Source: Ottelia alismoides (Eukaryota > Streptophyta > Magnoliopsida > Alismatales > Hydrocharitaceae). From it: a DNA stretch of 64,000 nucleotides. The stretch is taken from positions 124,001 through 188,000 of the forward strand of contig JAZKJV010009620.1 of assembly GCA_037367405.1 (NCBI GenBank). The letters run 5' to 3'. Under the pieces are notes generated by a model. It searched no databases and was not told the origin of the DNA. It saw nothing but the letters and a program-made list of their open reading frames with translations. Position numbers and translations under genes: made by a program. This document shows positions 25,101 to 34,901 of this stretch, piece by piece (the first letter of the stretch is position 1; each line of letters starts with the position of its first letter).

Positions 25101-25264
25101 TTGGGTGCCTCTTGATTAAGGCTGGGTTGAACTCTAAAATTTTGGACCTCTAAAGTTGAGTGGACTTGAACAGATTGGATCATGTACTCACATGCACAAG
25201 GGGGTTAATTCAGTTCATTCAGTTTCTTTGATGCTCGGGGATGAGCATAGTTTAAGTATGGGGG
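22182..25264 (+). other. Non-coding internal region of array N
   Basis: About 3.1 kb between LTR-2 and LTR-3 with no gag, protease, RT, RNase H or integrase motif in any frame. The longest open stretches (63-133 aa) are unlike known retroelement proteins. The left 400 bp is leader-like and contains a splice-acceptor-like TTTTGTGACAGGG at 22306-22318. The right 2 kb is homologous to the Athila-like 3' region, with stem-loop plus G-run modules at 23234-23268, 23311-23345 and 23401-23446. It ends with the stem-loop 25231-25248 and PPT 25253-25264. The region 22560-23100 matches nothing else I could see in the window. Confidence 0.8.
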
Positions 25265-28242
25265 TGATGAAACTCGATTTCAACATCTTAATTTGCCTAT
25301 TTTAACCCCCTTGATTAAATGTGTGTCAATAGAAACTTGATGAAGTCTTGTAATTATCAGAGTCACTGAATAAATTAAAAACACAAAAAATATCGAAATT
25401 AAAATCCGTGGTGTTTTCAGCCTTAAAAATACCCCTAAAAATATTTTGTGTCTTTATTTGACCTCATCTCCGTTTTTTATCAACATAAAAATTGTAGATC
25501 TCATTGAGATCTACAACTTTCATGTTTTAAGTTTTTCCAAATTCGGCCATTTGCCCCTTCATATTTCATTTTCTTTATTCAAATAATCTGATTGGGCCAC
25601 GTGGCTCTTTCTAGTTGAGCCACGTGGCCCGGCACCTTTACACTTGTCGCCCTCGCTACCGACCGTTGGATCTCTTCTTGATCCAACGGTCCCACGATCT
25701 CCACGTTCTCTCTTTATCCTCGCCGTCTGATCACCCTCAAAAGCCATCACAACCGCCCGTTGGCACTTTGAGCTTCGCCCTCCACGTGGCGCTTTGTGCA
25801 CCATTCGATCTCGCCCTCGTCCCTTCATCTCCATCGTTCTTTGATGCCTATATCTCGACCCTCTGATCATCGTCCAGACGCGATCTGGGCCACCCGTCAG
25901 CGTCGTGCCAATAGCACGACACGTGGCATACCCACGCATCCTTTGATTGTGCCCCATCGATCTAATCCTAATCATCCTGTAGCGCCCTTCTTTCGGTCGT
26001 TGGATCTCGAGATCCAACGACCAGAGCTTCGTCGTCAACCTCTGGTCTCCCTTCTCTCCCACGATCACCAGTTCGCTCACCACCTTCCCCCTTCACATTT
26101 TCCCCGTCATCTCGGTCACCATATCCACTTGCCAACACCCCCACAACGTCCTCCCATCATCCCTCATCCCCGTTGGCCATCACTTTACCCTCGTCGTCCT
26201 CTCCACTACTCCATATCCCCCACAAAAGTCAAGCCCATCACCACTGAAATCATCTCCTTTGCCACTTCAAATACGACGTCCCCTCCTCCATTCACGACTG
26301 TCCACCTTTATGTGGGGCTCTGCCTAGCTCCTCTCCTCCTTCCCATGACAGGGGGAGGTCTGATTGAGATGCGACGACAGCGCCAGCCCCCGGTGTCAAC
26401 CCGCCGCCTTCCATGGCGGTGTCATGTCTCTTCTAGCCCGCTCGAGCTGCCCCAAATGGCTGAAGGGGTCCAGCGAAGACCTGGGATTCAATTGAACCCC
26501 AAGCCCAAGCCTCCGACCACCATGATTCTCTAGGTAAGCTTCTCCGACCCCATTTGTATTTTTCTTGATTTTTCACGTAATTAATTAGGCTCCTACACAC
26601 ACCCTCACACTCCATTGACCACCATGATAGCTTCCCCGCACAACCCCCGACTTCGCGCTCATTTCCGATCACTCTCCCTACCCTCACAACCTCAGATCAC
26701 CTACGACCCACTCTCTGCCCTCCACAGCAGAGGAGCTCCAAGCTGCCACTTTCTCCACTCGCAGAAGCTCCCTACTTCACTTCACCCCGCACAAGCTCCT
26801 CGCACCGCATGCTTCGATTATTGTACTAACTATGCAGGTCATCAAATCTTGCAATGGCCGGAGCTCCATCGGAGCCGCCTTCGTCAACTTCGCCTTCGAC
26901 ATCCAAGCTCCGATGGACTGATCCAGGAGGTTCGGCATCTTCCCCGAGCTTCCAGCTACCTCGACGTATGTCAAGTGAGCTCCGGGAGTCCACCGTGTTC
27001 GAGCAAGAGCGGCGGAGCTTGGGCTCCTTTGCCAGAGCTCGAACCTCACTGCTGGTTGCAGCAGAGGAAGGAGGAGCAGGCACCGTTGGATGCTCCTCCC
27101 CGGATTTCATCCAACGGTGCGGATTTAGCCACGTGTAGAGCCAAGAAGGATACAGTGACCGTTGGATCCTCACGATCCAATGGTCCACAGACGTCCACGT
27201 GTCAGAGCCAGAGCTGCCCCGAGCCTCAGCACCAGACCAGTAGGTTCGGGTGTTCCGAACCTATCCCGAGCCAAAGCTTGGAGGCTCATCCATTCCGAGG
27301 CTAGCTAAGGATACCCGAGCCTCCTCCGAGCCTCAGAGTGTACCCGAGCCTGGAAGAGCACGTGCCGGTCATGTGCGACCTGGGTAAATTGCACAAAGGT
27401 CCTCCGAAGTCTTCAAATTTGCATACAGGTCCTAGATCACGTGTTGACCACGTGTGTAGTGGGTATTTTGCATTTATACCCTCGCGGGTTTTCATAATTG
27501 CTACAATACCCTTATGCATGTAGGTCCTATACAGGGAAGGTAATGAACTTTCTTATATTTACATTTTAGTCCCTCCCAGGGACATGTTTCCTAGTTATGT
27601 TTTATGTTTTATTACATTTATGCCCCTGACTTCACTCGTGTATATCTTGAGCATCCTAGCTCTGATTGAGTCGATTTCAGTGGCATTTTGAAGCTCTTTT
27701 CATTGTCTTCCTTATGGCATGCTTTTCTTTAAGATTTGACACAACGAAATTTGATGTGTTATTTTATTTGTTAAGTGTCTTGATTTCTATGATTCTCGTG
27801 CCTAATTTTTATATGGATGAAGAGTACTTTATTATTTGACCTTGATTTGACTTGTAATTTAATGGCTCAAGTATTTCTGATCTAGGGCATATTTTCATTG
27901 CATTTCATCGCATCTAATTGCATGATTAAAAAATAAAATAAAATAAATGCATGTTTTTTATTTTCTTGATGCATTGTTGTTGTTTTGTCTTCGTTTCTAT
28001 ATTGACCTATTGTTCGCTAACTTGACACTTAATAAAATCGATAAAAGTCTAAATATCACGAGAGAGGCTCGTGTTCATGAGTTCGACCTTGGTAACTTAC
28101 CAAGTAAAATATAAATTCATGACCATTTGATTCTATTTGACCTAGCAATTAGATGGTCTTTGATCGACCTAATTTAGCCCGGCTGCGATGACATCATAGT
28201 GCTAAATCCATACTCTTAAAGGGATAATATTACGGTTTATCA
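25265..28242 (+). repeat. LTR-3 of array N (2,978 bp)
   Basis: From TGATGAAACTCG to ...GGTTTATCA, followed directly by the ATGGG duplication and element D integrase. It keeps the best version of the paired G-box palindrome (GGGCCACGTGGCTC, then GAGCCACGTGGCCC, 25594-25632). Its 245-aa and 229-aa open stretches are Ser/Pro/His-rich and not conserved as frames in LTR-1 and LTR-2. Confidence 0.9.
26534..26836 (+). other. Predicted intron in LTR-3
   Basis: TAG|GTAAGC at 26534 and TACTAACTATGCAG ending at 26836; 303 bp. Confidence 0.45.
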
Positions 28243-28247
28243 ATGGG
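28243..28247. repeat. Target-site duplication ATGGG, right copy (array N)
   Basis: Second copy of the five bases at 16038-16042, immediately after LTR-3. Confidence 0.9.
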
Positions 28248-29086
28248 GCATTGACTTTGTGGGCCCATTTCATAACAGGCAGGGTTACGAATACATTCTA
28301 CTTCCTGTCGACTATGTAAGTCGCTGGGTGGAGGCTATTCCCACCCGAATCGCTGATAGTCGGACTGTCTGTCGATTCTTAAGAGATCACATCATTGCAC
28401 GGTTCGGGATTCCAAAAATTCTCATATCATATGGGGGTAGTCATTTCCTAAACAGTGACGTGAAGAAGCTGACTTAGGAGTTCTGTATCGAACGTCGTGT
28501 TGCTTCACCATATCACCCACAGTCTAGTGGCTTAGCTGGATATTCAAACAGGGAGATAAATAAAATTCTACAGAAGCTTGTGTGTCCGGATCGCAAGAAC
28601 TGGTCTCAGTTGCTAGATTCAATTATTTGGGCTTACAGAACTGTGCACAAGTCACCCCTAGGAATATCTCCCTACCGCCTTGTGTATGGCAAGCCATGTC
28701 ATTTGCTCGTTGAGTTGATTCATAAATCTTTATGGGCCATAAATATTTGTAATTTGGATGCTGGGAAAGCTGGAAAGAACCAGAAAGTGGACCTGAACAG
28801 ATTATTGGAATTTAAAGGTTATGCATACGACAATAGCCTGGTGTACAAGGAGAAGGTGAAAATGTGGCACGACAAGCATATCCGCCTCAAATCCTTCGAA
28901 CTGGGTCAAAAGGTGTGGTCGGTTGATGCAAAATTAAAGATCTTTCCAGGTAAACTGAAGAGCAAATGGACTGGGTCATTTACAGTAAAGCATGTGTATG
29001 AAAATGGGAGAATAATGATATCTGGATTGTCAGCTGACGCACAACCATTTGTAGTTAATGGACAGCTTCTGAAGCCTTATCTTTAA
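28248..29086 (+). pseudogene. Athila-like integrase, catalytic core and C-terminus (element D)
   Basis: This continues the frame left at 16042. The first catalytic Asp is in the GIDFVGPF motif beside the insertion. The next blocks are YEYILLPVDYVSRWVEAIPT and RDHIIARFGIPKIL. The second catalytic Asp is lost: the SDGG motif reads SYGG at about 28431. A stop follows KKLT. The YHPQSSGLAGYSNREI segment lacks the expected Glu, reading LAG where QAE is usual. The C-terminal part is open from 28580 to 29086 (168 aa), with WAYRTVHKSPLGISPYRLVYGK, KMWHDKHI, LGQKVW and the terminal VVNGQLLKPYL. No chromodomain follows, as expected for Athila-type integrases. Confidence 0.88.
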
Positions 29087-31584
29087 CATGATACGTTTAT
29101 GTCTGTCATTGACTCCATTCAAGTGATCTATGAGGATGAACTGATACTTCCGAAGTGACAGTAGAAGACAAAGCAAATCAAAACATTTTTTAATGAATCT
29201 TCTTTTATTCTTTTCCTTCTTTTCTCTTTTATTCTACCGAAAAGGTGGCAGCTCCTTCATCATTGCTACACTTAGGATGTACTTTATCCTAAGTGTAGGG
29301 GAGATGTGCACCCCGAGTTGTTCACATTTCCTCTTCAATCTCTTTTCTTCTTTTCTTATTTTCTTCTTTTCTTCTTTTCCTTTTCTATTTTCTTTTTCTA
29401 CTGAAAAAGGTGTCGCCCCTTCTTCTCAGTCTTCTATACTTAGTACGTACTTTGTCCTGAGTATAGGGGGTGTGCACCCTGAGTTTCTTCTATTCTTTGA
29501 TCTCCTCCACTATCTCCTCTTATTGTCTATACTTAGGGATATCTTACCCTAAGTATATGGGGAGACAGTCTGAGTACGATCTGTTCATTCCCACCCTTGA
29601 CCCTCCCTACTTTGTGTACAGTCTGTTATACTTAGGATTATTTGATGCTAAGTATAGGGGGGCGATCAACTTCTCATTCGTTCATTTCTCCGTTCCCTAA
29701 TCTTTAGACTTGTCTATACAAAGTACGAGTTATGTCTTCTCTTTTTATCTCTGATCTATGAGGACATAGCTCAAGCTAAGTATAGGGGGTCGTATATACT
29801 GCGTATATACTTTAACCATAACTCCTATTTTTGTATTTTTATTAATAATTACGGCTAAAATTTCTTTAAAATTCATTACAAACACTTAATAAAAAGATGT
29901 TATTATTCCTCAATTCTTTTTGTATTTACTTATTAATAAATCAGGTGAAAATATTTTTGTAAAATATTTGAAAAATAGTTTGAAAATATTTTTTTGTAAA
30001 ATCTTTTGAAAACTATGTGGAAAACATTTTGTTCAATATTTTCAACCTTTGTAAAGACATTTTGTTTGTAAAATTTATTTTCTTTTTGTGAAATAAAAAT
30101 GTTTGAAAAACTATTTGCAAATGGTTTGAAAAATGGTTGCAAAAATATTTTGAAAAATCTATCAATATTGTTTGAAAAACCTTTGCAAAATGATTTTCAA
30201 ATGTGTGGACATGTTTGTAAAAACTTTTCACAAAAAAAATTTTGGACTATAGTTTGCAAAATTGTTTGAAAAACCCTTTTCAAATAAGTTTGAGGAATAT
30301 ATGCATCACACTAAAATTCTTTATTCATATATGTATATAATTGACTACTTACCCCTTGTAAATTCTTAAAACCTAATTCTTGTAAAATATAAGATGCATC
30401 CCTGTGTAAATATTTGTACCTAGTTTTTATCCAAAATCTTTTGGTTTCAAAAATCACAAAAACATTTGCAAAACTAAAATCCAAAAACATTTGCAAAATC
30501 TTTTTGAAAATACAAAAAATTGCATATGCATCATCTTTCTCAAAAATCCATAAAAAGTTCAAAATCTATGAAAAATTGCATCACAAAAATATTTTCTGCA
30601 TTTTCTGCATAGCATTTGCATGGCATTCGCATTTTTCGAATCTAGTTTGGTAATTGAACAAGTCTAAGTAAAATCCGAAGATTGGAGCTTGGTTGGACCT
30701 TAAATCTACCTAATAATAGGAACCTTATAGGAGTTGGAATCGAGTACTTCAGGTCTAGTTGACTTAATTCTTTGAGGATCATGAGACTTGGTTCAATGTA
30801 TTATTGACTGCCTAAGTAGAGTATTTTGGAGCACACACACGACTCTTGTTGATAATGACCTAACTTGAACACATGCACCTTTCACTTGGCTCAACTCAGT
30901 TGGAGTTGTGAGGGGATTGGATTTGCAAGTATGAGACGCACACAAGTGGAAACATTTGTCCTCCTCTAGAGAGGTAAGTGCACCCCAACCCGTCCTATGA
31001 TGATGAATTTTAAAGACAGGAGAGTGTGGATTGCAATAATGCTCAAATCATGTGAGCATGCAGCTGGATGACTTGACTGCACTGATCTTGTAGGATAGGT
31101 AGATACACTAGCTACCGTCCATTCTTCTCTTCACCCCCCTCCTCTTGAGCTGGTTGTCACTTGAACTTAGAAGGAAATACCCTTCTCTCGAGGAAGGAGT
31201 TGTTGGATTGGGGAATCACTGGGTTGTCATGCTGGAGAAGTCAGTCTCTTTGCTGTTTCAGTTGGGGAGAGCCACTATCACTTATATTGTACGAGTCAGA
31301 TTCATAGTCATAATGGTTTGCGTATGAGTTGAAGTATTTTGACATGGCTATTGAGGAGACTTCAAGAGATTTTTGGAATTCTCGAAGGTTGTTGGATTTC
31401 AAATCTGATTCCCATTAAGGTTTCGCCCGCACTAAAATTCCAAAGGTCTGACTTAAGCTCCAAACTTTGATTTTGTGAAGACAAGTTTGATAATTAAATG
31501 TAATCCATCTTCTTTCTCTTTCTTTTCTTTTGTTTTTATTTTCTCCACTTATTGCATAAGTGTTTGCTAGGGACTAGCAAAGGC
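29087..31584 (+). other. 3' untranslated region of element D
   Basis: Non-coding. The first 700 bp hold five consecutive stem-loop plus G-run modules (29268-29300, 29435-29470, 29528-29562, 29627-29662, 29727-29787). Then comes a region of many short TTTGAAAA/TTTGCAAAA words (29940-30640), and then unique-looking sequence to the PPT. No env-like ORF is present. Confidence 0.75.
29268..29787 (+). repeat. Array of five stem-loop plus G-run modules
   Basis: Each module has a stem followed at once by a G-run. Stems: ACACTTAGGAT/ATCCTAAGTGT (11 bp perfect), TATACTTAG/CTGAGTATA (one wobble), TATACTTAGGG/CCCTAAGTATA (11 bp perfect), TATACTTAG/CTAAGTATA (9 bp perfect), and GAGTTATGTC/GACATAGCTC (one wobble) followed by CTAAGTATAGGGGG. 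The G-run part resembles the element's own PPT. Confidence 0.85.
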
Positions 31585-31596
31585 AAGTATAAGGGG
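31564..31596 (+). promoter_or_regulatory. Pre-PPT stem-loop and polypurine tract of element D
   Basis: TTGCTAG/CTAGCAA with a GGA loop (31564-31580), then AAGTATAAGGGG (31585-31596), directly before the LTR. Confidence 0.85.
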
Positions 31597-34500
31597 TGAT
31601 GAATCTCCATTTCATCACCTTTATTCTATCATTTTGGCCTTAAAAACCCTTGTAAATGCGTGTAAATACCCTTAATTTATGCATTTTAGCATTCATGCAT
31701 CAGTGTGTAAATCGTGTATAAAATATTGTTTTAATGCCAAAAATATAGAATAAAGAAAAGAAAAGAAAAGGAATAAAATACTGAAAATATTTTATGACCC
31801 TAAACTCTGAGACCTAGGCATCTCGATGACTAGGTCGACAAGGAATAAAGTAAGGGGAGATAAGGGTCAAAATACAATAAAAATTACAATTTTTTTTTCA
31901 TTTTTGGGACCTATATTTAGTTCCACTTTTTATACTTCAAATAAAGAAACTTTGTACATGAAAGTTGTAGATAATAGAATATGGAAAAATACAAAATTTA
32001 TTTCATACAAAAATAATGTACAAATAAAAAGTTATGGTCTGAATAAAATTCCAAAATCCCAACTTCCCAGACCCATATCTCTCAAATAAAAACTCAAAAT
32101 ATATAAAAATCACCTTTAATTTATATAACTTTTATTTAATAAAGATGGTTTCATATTTTTTGGAGCTACTGTGTGAAAGTTAGGTTTTGGACCCTATTAT
32201 ATACTTATACCCATTCAAAGTTTTTTAACCTAAAATTAATAAGATCGTTTATTATATTTAAATGAATTTCGAAATCTTTTCCAAGATTTTTCCTAGTTGG
32301 TCCATGTGGACCAACCAAGAGGGTCCGAGAGTTGACTGCGGGTCAATTCTCTGACCCACCTCCTGCACATTGTCAGACATTGGTTTTCTCCCATCTTCAC
32401 GATTTTTTCGAGGCCAGCTCTTTCACCAAATCGTTGAACTTCCTTCTTGACTTTTTTCTCCCCGATTACTTTGATTTACGCCTAGGGTTTTCTTCGGGGA
32501 TTGCATTGCCGATTTGCTCGATCTTCGTCGATCTTGACGCCCGCTCGTCAACGTATATAAACATCACCTCTGACCTTCCATATGTTCTTTGATCCCTCTT
32601 CTGCCTTCACCACCTCTGAGCTTTGAGAAAGAATCCTGGTGACAGCAGGAGCCTTCTCCAATCGAGAGTGTAGGGTTTGGTATAGAATTCGAGGTCGGTC
32701 CGCTGCTTTGTCGTCGTGCTCCGCCACAAGCTGCTCCCCTGGTGTGTATAACTGGTGAGCTTGTATTTTCTATCTCTTTCGATTCTATAGATTAGCGTTA
32801 GGTTAGTATCGTACTTTATTAACATAGGTTGAGTCCTGCTTGGATCAAAATCCACATCCCACCTCGCCGGAGCTCCCAACTCCGCCACCCGGTTACCGCT
32901 ACACTAACACCCCTCTTCTCCGATCTACACCCTCTCTAGCTTTCCTGACATCTGATCTTTTCCCCGCTCATCTCCAGCCCCCAGATCTTGCATAGATCTG
33001 GTGATCAACTCCTCCCCATCTGTCATTTGCTAGAGGAGCGCAACTAACCCATTCCACTCCGTTACACACCACTACAGGGCCGAGGCAACTTGCCCTCGAC
33101 CTTTTCACCCTTTTTTGCAGATATTTGGAGCATCATAGCACCTGGAGGCGAGTTTTGCCCTTTGCATGAACCACCTGGAGCGATTTGCTACTCAACCCTC
33201 GCGAGAGGACTCCGATGGCTCCCTGGGATTTTGAATGCCGCCAATCGTAGAGGGGACCGCCGATAGGCTCTTTGACGACATAGCAGCAGCCCCACATGCC
33301 GGAGGAAGGAGTTCGTGGCGATTCAAACTCACTAGGCTCGTGTTCCTCACGTGTTCTTACAGATCATCTCGGAGCCGTTGGGTCAGCATTTCCCTCCCAG
33401 GTCTACAGCATCTGTTGGATCGGATCCAACCATCACGGTACGATCAAGAGCCAGGATCTAATCTTGGCCTTTGGGGTCGAACCGTCATCGGGCCACCGAA
33501 GCGTGACACGTAGTGATTCAACGAAGATCAGTCGGCCGTCTCCGCCTTTAGTTGGGGTATTTTGCATTTAACCCCAATGTTTTTGTAATTTATTAATTAG
33601 ACATGAACCTTTCCTCCGCCATTTAGTAGTTTTTGTATATTTTGCGCTATGGTCCTTGTACTTATTTTATTCGTACTTAGGTCCTTAGTCCAATCAGCCT
33701 GTAAGCTTTAGATATATTGCAACCAGACCCTCACGGGTTTGGTTATTTTTGTTTGATCAGACATTTTGAATATTAAGTATAGTCTTTTTGGTAAAAATTC
33801 TAGTTGGGACCTGTACCTTTATTCTATTTACATAAATGCCCTTGCCAATAGTGTAGTTTCTCTTCGTTTCTTGTATTTCTTTCATGCACCTATATAACTC
33901 GAAAAAATTCCAAAAAAAGAAAAAGCTTCATATTGCTTTACTCTTTCAATACATATTTTTATTTTGCATTTTTAAGCTTTTTAATATTTATAAAAATAAA
34001 AAAACATGCATTTTGTCCCTATTTGCAAAAGAAATACATAAAAATTATAAAACCTTTTTGAAAAATTACAAAAAAAATTCGGACCAAAAATCACTAAAAA
34101 TATAAAATAAAAATCAAAAAAATAGAAAAACACTAAAAACCTTTATAAAAATATTAAAAACTCTCAAAAATCCAAAAAAATGCATTTCCTATTTCTGAAT
34201 TTTCTCTACTTTATTGTCTTTATTTTAAAATTAATTTGGAGAATTTTCACTTTATTTTTATTTTTAATCTCCATTTTAATTTTAGGTATTTAATTATTCC
34301 TTGTTTTAGGGTATTTTTGACTTTAAGAATATATAAAAAATTGATAAAAATATTCTTAAAAAATCACAAAAAATAGTAAAAAAATTATCAAAAAAACCAA
34401 AAAGAGTTTATTTTCTTTATTTTTCTTGTTATTGTTAATTTTTATATATACCCTAGTCTCTCTTATATATATACTCTTTATATAGCTTCATATATATATA

Positions 34501-34901
34501 TATATTAAAATAAAAAGGAAATTTAAAAATATAAAATATAAAAAGTAAATACAAAATTATAAAATTAAAAATCAAAATATGAAATTATAAAAAAATTGAA
34601 ATTTTGAAAACCCACAAAAAAAGGCACATATAGACAAATACTTCATAGTCACTTTTGTGCATTAATTTGCCTGATCTATCATGTTTGTTCCCTGTGTTCA
34701 ACACTCTACACATACTTGGACCTATACACATCTTTGTTGTAGAGTTATAATAAATTTGAACTTAGCACAATTACTTTTCATTCCTTGATTATCTGTTGTG
34801 GGTTAATTGTTGTCTGAAGTCGGGTTTTGTGTGAGGTCGCCGCATTGATTGGATCTCTCGTCTTGTGAGATTTCTAGACCTCCGCAAAATCCTCTTCAAC
34901 A
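31597..34901 (+). repeat. 3' LTR of element D (3,305 bp)
   Basis: Starts TGATGAATCTCC after the PPT and ends CTTCAACA. The end is fixed by comparison with the element F 5' LTR, where the same end is followed by a primer site. Contents: TACATGAAAGTTGTAGAT module at 31957, TATA box at 32554, a GC-rich leader with GTTGGATCGGATCCAAC at 33413, the GGGGTATTTTGCATTTA block at 33554, a 700-bp A/T-rich tract (33884-34620), then GC-mixed U5. Confidence 0.87.
32554..32560 (+). promoter_or_regulatory. TATA box in element D LTR
   Basis: TATATAA within ACGTATATAAACATC, upstream of a pyrimidine-rich leader; the expected transcript start would be about 30 bp downstream. Confidence 0.55.

Larger units (their letters stand above)
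16043..28242 (+). mobile_element. Array N: three LTRs and two internal regions, non-coding
   Basis: This 12.2-kb insertion in the element D integrase is flanked by ATGGG. Order: LTR-1 (16043-18911), 3' internal remnant (18912-19178), LTR-2 (19179-22161), internal region (22162-25264), LTR-3 (25265-28242). LTR-2 and LTR-3 differ by only 5 bp in length. LTR-2 is followed by a tRNA-Asp-type primer site and LTR-3 is preceded by a PPT. No gag or pol domain is present anywhere, so mobility must have relied on proteins from another element. This is a LARD-like architecture (long LTRs around a non-coding interior). Unequal recombination is the simplest source of the third LTR. Confidence 0.88.

Noticed and set aside
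25796..27304. Long open frames in LTR-3 (245 and 229 aa) and similar ones in LTR-1 and LTR-2
   Set aside because: They are Ser/Pro/His/Arg-rich, follow pyrimidine-rich sequence, and are broken or shifted in the other two LTR copies. Overlapping frames on the other strand are equally long.
29087..31584. Possible env-like gene between integrase and LTR, as in some Athila elements
   Set aside because: No frame longer than about 119 aa, and that one (29193-29552) is Phe/Leu/Ser-rich from the CT-rich stem-loop region. No signal peptide plus transmembrane layout that I trust.
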